Below, in pieces: positions 25,779-34,537 of a stretch of 64,000 bases of DNA. This DNA comes from Paracoccaceae bacterium (GTDB lineage: Bacteria; Pseudomonadota; Alphaproteobacteria; Rhodobacterales; Rhodobacteraceae): positions 1 to 64,000 of the forward strand of contig WRPH01000006.1 of assembly GCA_009773375.1 (NCBI GenBank), written 5' to 3'. The position numbers and the translations under genes are program-made. The notes under the pieces are model-generated. The model saw only the letters and a program-made list of their open reading frames with translations. It was not told the origin of the DNA and ran no database searches. Position 1 is the first letter of the stretch. The number at the start of each line of letters is the position of its first letter.

Positions 25779-27056
25779 ATGCAGCTTTCTTCCTCTCTCT
25801 ACGGCCCGCCTGTCCCGGCATGGCCAGATGCCGTGCCAACCTGCCTTGGGCCATCGGCCATTGTGCGGCTAGCCTATGCCGGGGCCGATAGAGCCGATCT
25901 GACCCGCAGTCTGGTCGCCCGCCTGCAAGGCCCGCTGATCGACCCCGCCGCGCAATTGGATCTGGCGACGCTGCTGATGGCGCAAGGCGGCGATCTGGCG
26001 CTGGAAGGCCGGATATTGCAGCAAAACGCGGTGCGGATGCAGCGCAGCTATCAGATTTGTCACGGGCGCGGCACCGGCTTGCGGATTCTGGCCTTTGTGA
26101 CGCCGGGCGATTTCATGGCCAACACCCCGCTGGATTTCTTGCTGGAAGGCTCCGATGCGGTGCTGATCCTGCATTTTGTCGATGCCACGACGCAGCGGCT
26201 GGATGATCTGCCGCCGCATGACGTAGCCTTCATGGCCATCGGCGAATCGCCGGAAAATGCCCGCACCTTGCTGGTGCTGGCCGGGCTTTTGGCGGGCTGG
26301 CGCAGGCCGATCTTCAACAACGCCGCCGCCCTGATCGCCAGCCTGACGCGGGATCGGGTCAGCCAGTTGCTGGCGGATGAAGCATCGCTTTACGCCCCCC
26401 CGACGCATCAACTGACGCGCGATGACCTGGCGCAAGTGCTGTCGGGCCTGCCGCTGTCGGCGCTTGGGCAGGGCCTGCGCTTTCCGTTGATATTGCGCCC
26501 CACCGGCAGCCACGCGGGCGCGGGCATGCAGCGGATCACCGGCCTGCCGGATCTGGCGCATTGGCTGGCGCACAGCGCTGCCGCCAGCGTTTATGTGGCG
26601 CCCTTCATCGACTATCGCGGTGCCGACGGACTATATACCAAACAGCGTATCGTGCTGATCAAAGGCCGCGCCTTTGCCAGCCATCAGGCCAGTTCAAAGC
26701 ACTGGATGGTGCATTACCTGAACGCCGACATGGCAGAAAACCCCGCCCGCCGCGACGCCGAAGCCGCGTGGATGCAGCGGTTTGATCAGGATTTCGCCCG
26801 CCGCCACGCCACAGCCTTCGCCGCGCTGTATCGGCTGGTCGGTCTGGATTATTTCGGCATCGACTGCGCCGAACTGCCCGACGGGCGGCTGCTGGTGTTC
26901 GAACTCGACGTGGCGATGATCGTGCACAACATGGATGATCCGGCGATTTTTCCCTACAAACAACCGGCGATGCGCAAGCTGTTTGGCGGCTTTCTGGCCG
27001 CACTGGAAGCCGCCGCCCAGATCGAGGCGGTGGCGGTCGGCCAGAAACATTCCTAA
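25779..27056 (+). CDS. ATP-grasp-like protein of unknown ligase activity
   Basis: A 425-residue protein whose C-terminal half looks like an ATP-grasp fold: LRFPLILRPTGSHAGAGM (nucleotide lysine-like/glycine loop), VYVAPFIDYRGADGLYTKQR, and the metal-binding end YFGIDCAELPDGRLLVFELD. The N-terminal half (residues about 30-200) has TPR-like short helices, then a Rossmann-like segment (LRILAFVTPGDFMANTPLDF). The final acidic/asparagine metal site is shifted (FELDVAMIVHNMD). A KGRAF-ASHQASSKHWMVHY stretch suggests a bound acceptor. Substrate is unknown. An AAAGGAG site precedes the ATG, with a short hairpin in the leader. The stop overlaps the convergent regulator by 4 nt. Confidence 0.7.
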   Translation: MQLSSSLYGPPVPAWPDAVPTCLGPSAIVRLAYAGADRADLTRSLVARLQGPLIDPAAQLDLATLLMAQGGDLALEGRILQQNAVRMQRSYQICHGRGTGLRILAFVTPGDFMANTPLDFLLEGSDAVLILHFVDATTQRLDDLPPHDVAFMAIGESPENARTLLVLAGLLAGWRRPIFNNAAALIASLTRDRVSQLLADEASLYAPPTHQLTRDDLAQVLSGLPLSALGQGLRFPLILRPTGSHAGAGMQRITGLPDLAHWLAHSAAASVYVAPFIDYRGADGLYTKQRIVLIKGRAFASHQASSKHWMVHYLNADMAENPARRDAEAAWMQRFDQDFARRHATAFAALYRLVGLDYFGIDCAELPDGRLLVFELDVAMIVHNMDDPAIFPYKQPAMRKLFGGFLAALEAAAQIEAVAVGQKHS

Positions 27057-27616
27057 AAACTGGGCGGGCTGATCGCCCACAGCACCACCGCCTCATCGGG
27101 GCCGGAGTTGCGGTAGCGGTGGGGTTCGCGCGAGGAAAAGCTGCAACTATCGCCGGCGTGCAGCAGAAAATGCCGTGCGCCGACCCAGATTTCCAGCTGA
27201 CCTTGCAACACGAATCCCACCTCGTCGCCCTCGTGGGTGTAAGATTGTTCGCTTTCACTGCCCGCAGGCATTCGGGTGTAGATCATCTCGACCTGCAGGC
27301 TCAGCTTTGGCGTCAGCAATTCATCGACAATGCCACCGGCATAGCGCAGGCTCAGCCGGTTGCCCCGGCGGATCACATAGCCGCGCTCGTCTTCCGGCAC
27401 CGGGGCCTCGCCTGCGAAAAACCACTGCACGGTGACGCCTAACGCCTTGGCAATATTCACCAATGCCGGGATTGAGGGCGAGGCCAGATTGCGCTCCAAC
27501 TGGCTGATATAGCCAATCGACAGCCCCGCCGACTCGGCCAGTTGCGCCAGCGTCAGGTTGCGCCGCTTGCGCAAACCGCGCATCCGCTCGCCCAGAAACC
27601 CCGTCGGATCGGTCAT
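27053..27616 (-). CDS. XRE-family regulator with C-terminal cupin
   Basis: A 187-residue repressor/activator of the widespread HTH-cupin type. The HTH occupies residues about 8-62 (RMRGLRKRRNLTLAQLAESA, GLSIGYISQLERNLASPS). The cupin occupies residues about 110-182 (SYTHEGDEVGFVLQGQLEIW, HAGDSCSFSSREPHRYRN) and retains His and Glu residues suited to metal or ligand binding. Members typically control catabolism of amines, amino acids or polyamines. It is divergent from the flavin oxidoreductase gene with a 98-nt operator-like gap, so that gene is the obvious target. Start chosen at 27616 because the longer frame runs into the divergent gene. Confidence 0.88.
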   Translation of the reverse strand: MTDPTGFLGERMRGLRKRRNLTLAQLAESAGLSIGYISQLERNLASPSIPALVNIAKALGVTVQWFFAGEAPVPEDERGYVIRRGNRLSLRYAGGIVDELLTPKLSLQVEMIYTRMPAGSESEQSYTHEGDEVGFVLQGQLEIWVGARHFLLHAGDSCSFSSREPHRYRNSGPDEAVVLWAISPPSF

Positions 27617-27629
27617 CTCAAGACCCAAA

Positions 27630-27679
27630 TATCTGAGATAAAATTTGCCATAAGTAAAATTACGCTTCCATTTTTTACT
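27630..27679. promoter_or_regulatory. Candidate operator between regulator and oxidoreductase genes
   Basis: The AT-rich gap contains TATCTGAGATA (27630-27640) and an inverted repeat AGTAAAA (27653-27659)/TTTTACT (27673-27679). Both are placed to overlap divergent promoters. The AT content contrasts sharply with the surrounding GC-rich DNA, as expected for a shared control region of the XRE-cupin regulator. Confidence 0.5.
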
Positions 27680-27714
27680 GGCCTTGCTAGCACTGGGCAA
27701 AACCGAAGGCCAGC

Positions 27715-29667
27715 ATGACCCAGTTTCCACACCTATTTGCCCCGCTGACCCTGCGCGGCGCAACCTTGAAAAACCGCATCCTGTCCACCGGGCACGATAC
27801 CACCTTGCCGACCGATGGCACGGTGAATGATGCGCTGATCGAATACCACCGCGCCCGCGCCAAGGGTGGCGTCGGGCTGATCATCACGCAGGTCGCCGGG
27901 GTGCATGAAACCGCGCGCTATACCTCGCATCTGCTGATGGCCACGACCGACGCTTGCATCCCCGGCTATCGCCGTCTGGCCGAGGCGGTGCATGCCGAAG
28001 GCGCGGTGATCTTCTCGCAATTGTTCCATCCGGGGCGCGAGATCATGGAAAGCGCCGATGGTCTGCTGGCCGTCGCCTATGCGCCTTCGGCGGTGCCAAA
28101 CGAACGTTTTCATGTGATGCCGCGCGTTCTGAGCCTTGAAATGATTGAGAAAATCATCGCGGGCTATGCCAGTGCCGCCGCACGGCTGCACGAGGCGGGG
28201 TTTGATGGGGTAGAGTTTGTCGCCTCGCACGGCTACCTGCCCTCACAATTCCTGAACCCCCGCGTCAACCTGCGACAGGATGACTACGGCGGATCAGATG
28301 CCAACCGTCTGCGGTTTTTGCGGCAGGTGCTGGCTGCGATTCGCGCCGCCACCTCTGAGGATTTCGTCATCGGTCTGCGGATTTCTGCGGGCGATCGCGA
28401 CGAAGACGGCCTCACCCTGCCCGAGGCTTTGGCGGCCTGCGTCGCACTGGAACCGGCGCTGGATTTTGTCAATGTCACCACCGGAACCTCGGCTTCGGTT
28501 GGCGGCGCGGTGCATATCGCGCCGCCGATGGCCTATCCCGCCGCCTATTTCGCCGCCGATGCCGCGCCCTTCCGCAAGGCCCTGAAAATACCGGTGTTTG
28601 TGGCTGGCCGGATCAATCAACCACACGAGGCAGAGGCGATTATTGCCAGCGGCAAGGCCGATGTCTGCGGCATGACCCGCGCGCTGATCTGCGATCCGGC
28701 GATGCCCGCCAAGGCCAAAGCCGGGGCGGTGGAAGATATTCGCGCCTGCATCGCCTGCAATCAGGCCTGCATCGGCCATTTCCACCGTGGCCTGCCGATT
28801 TCGTGCATCCAGCACCCGGAAACGGGCCGCGAGCTGACCTATGGCACGCTGAAACCCGCGAGTCGGCGCAAGCGGGTGATGGTGGTCGGCGGCGGCCCGG
28901 CGGGGATGAAGGCGGCGATCACGGCGGCCAAGCGTGGGCATGAGGTGACGCTGTTTGAATCCAGCACCCAGCTTGGCGGGCAGGCGTTGCTGGCGCAACT
29001 GCTGCCGAAGCGCGCCGAATTTGGTGGCATCATCACCAATCTTTCGCGTGAAATGGAATTGGCGCAGGTGCAGATCCGGCGCGGCGTGACGGTGACGCGC
29101 GATCTGGTGCAGGCCGAAGCGCCGGATGCGGTGATTATCGCCACCGGCGCGCGACCCTATGTGCCCGATCTGCCGACCGACGGGCAGGTGCAGATTGTGA
29201 CCGCGTGGCAGGTGTTGCGGCGCGAGGTGCGCTTGGGCGCGCGGGTGGTGGTGGCCGATTGGCGCTGCGACTGGATCGCGCCGGGGCTTGCCGAAATGGC
29301 CGCCCGCGACGGCGCGCGGGTGACGCTTGCGGTGAACGGGCTGCATCCCGGCGAGGCCTTGCCGCTATATGTCCGCGACAGCATCGCCGCGGAATTGCAC
29401 CGTTTGCAGGTAGAGGTACGGCCCTACATGCGGCTGTTCGGCACCGCCGAGGATACGGTTTATCTGCAACACACGGCCAGCGGCGATGCGGTTGAAATCG
29501 CCGGGGTGGATACGCTGGTATTAAGCTTGGGCCATCTGCCGGTGACGGGGCTTGCCGATGATCTGGCCGGGCTGGGGCTGGAGGTGATCGAGATCGGCGA
29601 TTGCCTCGCCCCCCGCACGGCGGAAGAGGCGGTTTATGACGGGCTGAAGGCGGGTGTCCGGCTGTAG
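27715..29667 (+). CDS. FMN/FAD/4Fe-4S NADH:flavin oxidoreductase (dienoyl-CoA reductase / TMADH type)
   Basis: A 650-residue two-part enzyme. The N-terminal Old Yellow Enzyme barrel (residues 1-340) includes VEFVASHGYLPSQFLNPRVN and DDYGGSDANRLRF. A 4Fe-4S motif CIACNQACIGHFHRGLPISC begins near residue 344. The C-terminal dinucleotide-binding part starts with VMVVGGGPAGMKAAITAAKR. Relatives include 2,4-dienoyl-CoA reductase, trimethylamine dehydrogenase and N-methylproline/betaine demethylases. The HGY and CNQ details and the amine-type regulator next door make an N-demethylase role plausible, but this is inference. Expression is likely controlled by the divergent XRE-cupin protein. Confidence 0.85.
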   Translation: MTQFPHLFAPLTLRGATLKNRILSTGHDTTLPTDGTVNDALIEYHRARAKGGVGLIITQVAGVHETARYTSHLLMATTDACIPGYRRLAEAVHAEGAVIFSQLFHPGREIMESADGLLAVAYAPSAVPNERFHVMPRVLSLEMIEKIIAGYASAAARLHEAGFDGVEFVASHGYLPSQFLNPRVNLRQDDYGGSDANRLRFLRQVLAAIRAATSEDFVIGLRISAGDRDEDGLTLPEALAACVALEPALDFVNVTTGTSASVGGAVHIAPPMAYPAAYFAADAAPFRKALKIPVFVAGRINQPHEAEAIIASGKADVCGMTRALICDPAMPAKAKAGAVEDIRACIACNQACIGHFHRGLPISCIQHPETGRELTYGTLKPASRRKRVMVVGGGPAGMKAAITAAKRGHEVTLFESSTQLGGQALLAQLLPKRAEFGGIITNLSREMELAQVQIRRGVTVTRDLVQAEAPDAVIIATGARPYVPDLPTDGQVQIVTAWQVLRREVRLGARVVVADWRCDWIAPGLAEMAARDGARVTLAVNGLHPGEALPLYVRDSIAAELHRLQVEVRPYMRLFGTAEDTVYLQHTASGDAVEIAGVDTLVLSLGHLPVTGLADDLAGLGLEVIEIGDCLAPRTAEEAVYDGLKAGVRL

Positions 29668-29754
29668 GCAAAGCTAAAGAATGGGTAAACCCGCATCCGT
29701 AAGGCTTTGATTTTACATAAGCAGAGGCAGCGTCCACATGCGGACAGCCAAAAC

Positions 29755-29780
29755 AAAACCCCGCCAGAAAGCGGGGTTTT
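29755..29780 (-). terminator. Bidirectional terminator between the oxidoreductase gene and asd
   Basis: AAAACCCCGC (29755-29764) and GCGGGGTTTT (29771-29780) form a perfect 10-bp stem with a 6-nt loop in the convergent gap. On the minus strand TTTTGTTTTGG follows, so it best serves asd, but the symmetrical ends allow use from both sides. Confidence 0.8.
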
Positions 29781-29801
29781 GCAGATCAATGCAGCGGTGG
29801 C

Positions 29802-30824
29802 TCAGCCCTTTTTCAGAATCCGGTTGCCCAGCAGTTCCGCGATCTGCACCGCGTTCAAAGCCGCGCCCTTGCGCAGGTTGTCGGAAACGCACCACAGATT
29901 GATGCCGTTATCAATCGTGCTGTCCTGCCGGATGCGGCTGATATAGGTCGCGTAATCTCCGACACATTCGACCGGGGTGATGTAGCCGCCAGCCTCACGC
30001 TTGTCGATCACCATGATGCCCGGAGCCTCGCGCAGGATATCGCGGGCCTCGTGTTCATCAAGGAATTCTTCGAACTCGATGTTGATCGATTCCGAGTGGC
30101 CGACGAACACCGGAACCCGCACGCAGGTCGCAGTGACCTTGATGTTCTTGTCGAGAATCTTCTTGGTTTCCGCGACCATCTTCCACTCTTCCTTGGTGGA
30201 GCCATCGTCGAGGAAGACATCAATATGCGGGATCACGTTGAAAGCGATCTGCTTGCTGAATTTCTTCGGCGCGACTTCCTGACCGGGGACGTAGAGGCCC
30301 TTGGTCTGATCCCACAGCTCGTCAATGCCTTCCTTGCCCGCGCCGGAAACCGACTGGTAGGTGGACACCACGACCCGCTTGATGCGGGCGCGGTCATGCA
30401 GCGGCTTCAAAGCCACGACCATCTGCGCGGTAGAACAGTTCGGGTTGGCGATGATGTTCTTGTTCTTGTAGTGGATGATATCGTCGGCGTTCACTTCCGG
30501 CACGATCAGCGGCACCGCCGGGTCGTAGCGGTAGAGCGACGAGTTATCAATCACGATGCAGCCCGCAGCCGCAGCCTTGGGCGCGTAAATCTTGGTCGCC
30601 TCGGACCCCACGGCGAACAGGGCGATATCCCAGCCGGTGAAATCGAAAGTGTCGAGATCCTTAGTCTTGACGGTCTTGTCGCCAAAGCTGATTTCAGTGC
30701 CCAACGATTTACGCGATGCCAACGCGGCAATCTCGTCCACCGGGAACTCGCGCTCGGCGAGGATGTTCAGCATTTCGCGGCCCACGTTACCCGTGGCACC
30801 CGCGACGACGACCTTATAGCCCAT
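29802..30824 (-). CDS. asd: Aspartate-semialdehyde dehydrogenase
   Basis: A 340-residue NADP-dependent enzyme that reduces beta-aspartyl phosphate, at the branch to lysine, diaminopimelate, threonine and methionine. The Rossmann motif VVVAGATGNVGREML opens the protein. The catalytic cysteine is in IIANPNCSTAQMVVAL and the active-site His/Arg region follows (CVRVPVFVGHSESINIEF). The start at 30824 has AGGAG upstream. A perfect 9-bp inverted repeat lies 17 nt before the start codon, inside the likely leader. Confidence 0.95.
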   Translation of the reverse strand: MGYKVVVAGATGNVGREMLNILAEREFPVDEIAALASRKSLGTEISFGDKTVKTKDLDTFDFTGWDIALFAVGSEATKIYAPKAAAAGCIVIDNSSLYRYDPAVPLIVPEVNADDIIHYKNKNIIANPNCSTAQMVVALKPLHDRARIKRVVVSTYQSVSGAGKEGIDELWDQTKGLYVPGQEVAPKKFSKQIAFNVIPHIDVFLDDGSTKEEWKMVAETKKILDKNIKVTATCVRVPVFVGHSESINIEFEEFLDEHEARDILREAPGIMVIDKREAGGYITPVECVGDYATYISRIRQDSTIDNGINLWCVSDNLRKGAALNAVQIAELLGNRILKKG

Positions 30825-30841
30825 CGGGGTTCTCCTATAAT

Positions 30842-30862
30842 CGTCTTTGACCGTCAAAGACG
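30842..30862. promoter_or_regulatory. Perfect inverted repeat in the asd leader
   Basis: CGTCTTTGA (30842-30850) and TCAAAGACG (30854-30862) are exact inverted copies with a 3-nt centre, ending 17 nt before the asd start. It could be a regulator-binding site or an mRNA hairpin next to the ribosome site. It has no T-tract and does not look like a terminator for the upstream gene. Confidence 0.5.
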
Positions 30863-30916
30863 TGCCCCCTTACCGCATGGGCGCGCGGGGGGGAAGGGCT
30901 TGTTGGCGCAAAATCG

Positions 30917-31948
30917 TCAGGAGGCTTCGGTGATCAGACGACGGTAGAGCGCGACAAGGGCTTCGGCCTCGCGCTGCAAGCCGTGATGGGCCAACACCTC
31001 GGCGCGCGGGAAGGCTGCGGCACGGCGGGCGGGATCGTCGATCCATGCCGCGATGGCGCGGGCAAGCGCGGTCGCATCGCCGGGCGGCACAAGGCTGCCG
31101 GTGGTTTCGGTGATCATGGTGTCGTAGGCGCCGACATCGGCGGCGACGCAGGGGATGTTGCAGGCCATCGCCTCTAGCGGGGTCAGGCCGAAGCCTTCGC
31201 GCCTGCCGGGGGCGAGGAAGAGGTCGAGGGATTGGTAAAGGGGAACGATGTCGGCCCAGTTCTTTTCGCCAAGGAAGTGGATGCGGTCTGACAGATTGGC
31301 GGCGGCGATTTTCGCCTGTTGTTCAGCGAAGAAGCCGCGCTCTTTGTCGATGACTTTTCCGGCGAAGATCAGGTGCAGGTCGGGGCGGGTCGGCATCAGC
31401 GCAAGGGCTGCATCAATCGCCAGATCAACGCCCTTTTCCGCACGGATGCGGCCAAAACACCCCATCAGCGTGGCGGTTTCCGGCAAGCCAAAGCGGCGGC
31501 GAGCGGCGGTGCGGTCGCCGGGATGGAACGCCTCGGTATCAACGCCGTGCGGAATGATCTGCACCGGGCGATGCACGAAGGGCGCGATTTTCGGGGTGAT
31601 CGCCACCACGGCATCCATCTGGCCAACCAGCCAATGCGTCAGCGCGCCGTGATCACGTTGTTCAGCCGAGGTATAGACCAGCCGCAATTTGCGCCGCAGC
31701 AGATCCCGCAGCAGGATGCCGACCAGCATTTCCAGATTGCGGCGGGCGTGAAACACCCGCCAGCGGCTATTGGGCAGCAGCGCCACCCGCCACAGTGGCA
31801 GATGCGGCAGATCGGCGGGCAAGCCGGGGCCGGTGGTGGTGATGCCGATCAGCCGGGCTTGCAGCGGGATCAGCCGAACAATGGTGGCGGTGACGCCGGA
31901 AATCCGGCGTTTGAAGTTGGGGGCGATGACCTCGATTTCAGGCGGCAT
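30917..31948 (-). CDS. Family 4 glycosyltransferase (LpcC/LpsB-like LPS-core mannosyltransferase)
   Basis: A 343-residue GT-B enzyme. The N-terminus IEVIAPNFKRRISGVTATIV resembles rhizobial LpcC, which adds mannose to the inner core of LPS. The nucleotide-sugar half contains VVAITPKIAPF, HGVDTEAFHPG, GCFGRIRAEKGVDLAIDA and the E-x7-E motif REGFGLTPLEAMA. No membrane segment is evident, so it should act at the cytoplasmic face. It begins 3 nt after the MFS gene stop and probably shares its transcript. The donor sugar is inferred only from similarity. Confidence 0.8.
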   Translation of the reverse strand: MPPEIEVIAPNFKRRISGVTATIVRLIPLQARLIGITTTGPGLPADLPHLPLWRVALLPNSRWRVFHARRNLEMLVGILLRDLLRRKLRLVYTSAEQRDHGALTHWLVGQMDAVVAITPKIAPFVHRPVQIIPHGVDTEAFHPGDRTAARRRFGLPETATLMGCFGRIRAEKGVDLAIDAALALMPTRPDLHLIFAGKVIDKERGFFAEQQAKIAAANLSDRIHFLGEKNWADIVPLYQSLDLFLAPGRREGFGLTPLEAMACNIPCVAADVGAYDTMITETTGSLVPPGDATALARAIAAWIDDPARRAAAFPRAEVLAHHGLQREAEALVALYRRLITEAS

Positions 31949-31951
31949 CGG

Positions 31952-33142
31952 TCAATCCGTGCGATCTTTTGCGAACAGGTAAATCAGCAGGCCCGCCGAG
32001 GTGAAGGCGGCATAGAACAGGAACAGCGCGACATAGGGCGTGGCCGGAGGTGCCGAGGTCAGCAGCGCCGGGTCGGGGGTAAAGGCGGAATGCAGCCGCC
32101 CGGTGGCGATCTGCATCAGACCCGCCGCACCGATGCCGAACAGGTTGATCAGCGTCACCCCGCGCCCGACCATATGCGGCGGCAAGAAAGCGCGGCCATG
32201 CGCCATCACCATCGGGAACGACGCGCCGAACAGCCCTGCCCCCGCCATCAGTGCAACTGGCAGCCAACCAGGGGCCGAGGCGTAGGCTGCAAGCCCCAGC
32301 AAGCAGGCGACCATCGCCAGATTACCGCCGAAAATCAGCCATTTGCGAGTGCCTAGCAAGCGGTCCAGCGGGCCGTAGGCAAAGTTGCCCGCCACCATCG
32401 CCAAGCCCATGATCAGCGTTACTTGCCCGATGCGTTGGGCATCAGCACCGAATACGTCGGCCAGATACGGCCCGGCCCAAAGCCCGCGCAGCCCGGCGCT
32501 GGGGGCATAGCAGGCCGCCATCATCACCAGAACCGGCCACAACGCAGGCATGCGCAGCAAGTCCAGCAGGGAGCCTTTTTGAGTGATGCTGACACGCTCG
32601 GGGTCGCGGACAAGGGCTGCAATGACGGCGGCGATGAACAGGGTCAGGCCCGACAGCGTCGCCATGGTGGCACGCCAGCCCAACGCCTCAACCGCCGCCG
32701 ACAAAGGCAGCGAGGCGGCGATATTGCCCAGCGATCCGATGCCGATCACCACGCCCGCCAAGGTGCCGAACACAGCCGGGGAAAAGCTGCGGGCGAAGAT
32801 ATAGTAGCTGGCCATCAGCACCGGCGCACAGCCTGCGCCGATCAGGATCATCGCGATGTTGATCATCCCCGGCCCGTTCGCCGCGGCGAACAGGCCCGCG
32901 CCAACGCCGCCCACCGCCAGCAATATGGATGCAGTGCGCCGAGGCCCAAACCTGTCCAACGCCTCGCCCACCGGGATCTGCATCAGCGCGAAGGCCAGAA
33001 ACCACAGGCCGGAGGCCGAAGCGAGGCTTTCCGGCGTCGCCCCCAGATCGGCGGCAAGCACCGGCGTCAGCACAGCCAGAAAGGCGCGGTAGAACTGGCT
33101 GAGCACATAGGCCAGAATAAGGGCGGCGAGTCCAAGGCGCAT
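31952..33142 (-). CDS. MFS transporter
   Basis: A 396-residue protein with 12 predicted membrane helices. The loop between helices 2 and 3 carries LDRFGPRRTASILLAVGG, the MFS motif A region. Helix 4-5 has the GVVIGIGSLGNIAASLPLS antiporter-like glycine-rich stretch. No substrate can be assigned. It lies between another MFS gene (12 nt upstream) and the glycosyltransferase (3 nt downstream), all on the same strand. Confidence 0.85.
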   Translation of the reverse strand: MRLGLAALILAYVLSQFYRAFLAVLTPVLAADLGATPESLASASGLWFLAFALMQIPVGEALDRFGPRRTASILLAVGGVGAGLFAAANGPGMINIAMILIGAGCAPVLMASYYIFARSFSPAVFGTLAGVVIGIGSLGNIAASLPLSAAVEALGWRATMATLSGLTLFIAAVIAALVRDPERVSITQKGSLLDLLRMPALWPVLVMMAACYAPSAGLRGLWAGPYLADVFGADAQRIGQVTLIMGLAMVAGNFAYGPLDRLLGTRKWLIFGGNLAMVACLLGLAAYASAPGWLPVALMAGAGLFGASFPMVMAHGRAFLPPHMVGRGVTLINLFGIGAAGLMQIATGRLHSAFTPDPALLTSAPPATPYVALFLFYAAFTSAGLLIYLFAKDRTD

Positions 33143-33154
33143 AATCGGCTTTCG

Positions 33155-34390
33155 TTAGGCGGCCTGAGCCAACAGCGGCTTTTCACGGATCGGCAGGTGA
33201 ACGATGGCCGAGAACGCGCCAACGCCAACACCGATCCACCAGACCAGAGTATAATCTCCGGTGATGTCATACATCATGCCGCCGAGCCAGACGCCAAGGA
33301 AGCTGCCAATCTGGTGCGACAGGAACACAAAACCATAAAGCGTGCCCATGTAGCGCAGCCCGTAGATATGCGCGACCAGACCGCTGGTCAGCGGCACCGT
33401 GGCCAACCACAAGGCGCCCATCACCAACGAGAACAGCAAAACCGTGGTCGGCGTCATCGGCAGCATGATGAACAGGGCGGCAGCAATGGTGCGGCCCACA
33501 TAGATGCCCGCCAGCAGATATTTCTTGGTATAGCGTTTGCCCAGCCAGCCCGAAAAGATCGAGCCGGCAATATTCGCCAAGCCAATCAGCGAAATCGCAA
33601 CTGCCCCCAGCGCCGAGGTGCTGGTAATGCCGATCCCAGCCAGCATGCCAGTCGGATCAATCGCGCCGCATTTCTCGGTCACAAACGCCGGGAAGTGGGC
33701 GGTGATGAAGGCAAGCTGATAACCGCACGAAAAGAAGCCCAGAAAGATCATCGTGTAAGACGGATCTTTGAAGGCGCGGATCAGCACGGTGCCGAGGGAT
33801 TCCTCCAACTCCGCCTTGGTGGCAACGGTCGGGGAACGCAGGAAAGGCAGTGCGAACAACGCGGCAAGGATGGTGACGGCAAAGATCAGGAACACGGTTT
33901 GCCATGGGAAATAGTTCAGCAGCGCCTGCGCGGTGGGCGCGCCAAACACTTGCCCCGCCGACCCGGCAGCGGTGGCGATGCCCAAAGCCAGCGAGCGGTT
34001 TTCAGCACTTGCGGCGCGGCCGACAATGGCGAGGATGACGCCAAAGCCGGTGCCTGCGATGCCGAAGCCGACAAGGATTTCCAGCAACTGGTGTTGGCCC
34101 GGCGTGACGGCATAGCTGGAAAGCACCAACCCCGCCGCATAGAGGATCGCGCCGGCGATGATGGCGCGGCGGTCGCCAAATCGCTCTGCCAGCGCGCCGA
34201 AGATCGGCTGGCCGATGCCCCAAGCCAAGTTCTGAATCGCAATCGCCATGGAAAAATCGGCGCGGACCCAGTTGAATTCGGCGGCAATCGGAATCTGAAA
34301 CACACCAAAGCTGGCGCGGATGGCGAAGTTCAGCATCAGAATGACGCAGCCTGCAATCAGGACGGGCGTGAAAAGTGCAGCTTTGGTCAT
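33155..34390 (-). CDS. MFS transporter (monocarboxylate/OFA-like)
   Basis: A 411-residue 12-helix carrier. Opening helices read ILMLNFAIRASFGVFQIPIA, with LAERFGDRRAIIAGAILYAA at motif A. The general pattern recalls oxalate:formate and monocarboxylate carriers, but the substrate is unknown. Two ATG codons are available, at 34396 and 34390. AAGGGG is adjacent to the first and 7 nt from the second, so the second is preferred. It is the first gene of the MFS-MFS-GT4 run and divergent from the glucosidase gene. Confidence 0.85.
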   Translation of the reverse strand: MTKAALFTPVLIAGCVILMLNFAIRASFGVFQIPIAAEFNWVRADFSMAIAIQNLAWGIGQPIFGALAERFGDRRAIIAGAILYAAGLVLSSYAVTPGQHQLLEILVGFGIAGTGFGVILAIVGRAASAENRSLALGIATAAGSAGQVFGAPTAQALLNYFPWQTVFLIFAVTILAALFALPFLRSPTVATKAELEESLGTVLIRAFKDPSYTMIFLGFFSCGYQLAFITAHFPAFVTEKCGAIDPTGMLAGIGITSTSALGAVAISLIGLANIAGSIFSGWLGKRYTKKYLLAGIYVGRTIAAALFIMLPMTPTTVLLFSLVMGALWLATVPLTSGLVAHIYGLRYMGTLYGFVFLSHQIGSFLGVWLGGMMYDITGDYTLVWWIGVGVGAFSAIVHLPIREKPLLAQAA

Positions 34391-34537
34391 CGGCATCCCC
34401 TTCGGTCTTCGCCACCGATAGCGGATGCGGTTGCACGGTCAACGGCGGAATTGTGTGCAATACAAGCGCAGCCGGGTCTGTCCAAGCCTTCCAAAGCGGT
34501 TTAGGATAGCGCAAACATCCTTGGGCGGAGCGGGAAA

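Noticed and set aside
32423-34504. 693-codon plus-strand frame opposite the two MFS genes
   Set aside because: It is antisense to two clear transporters, with Gln/Arg/His-rich composition and no domain.
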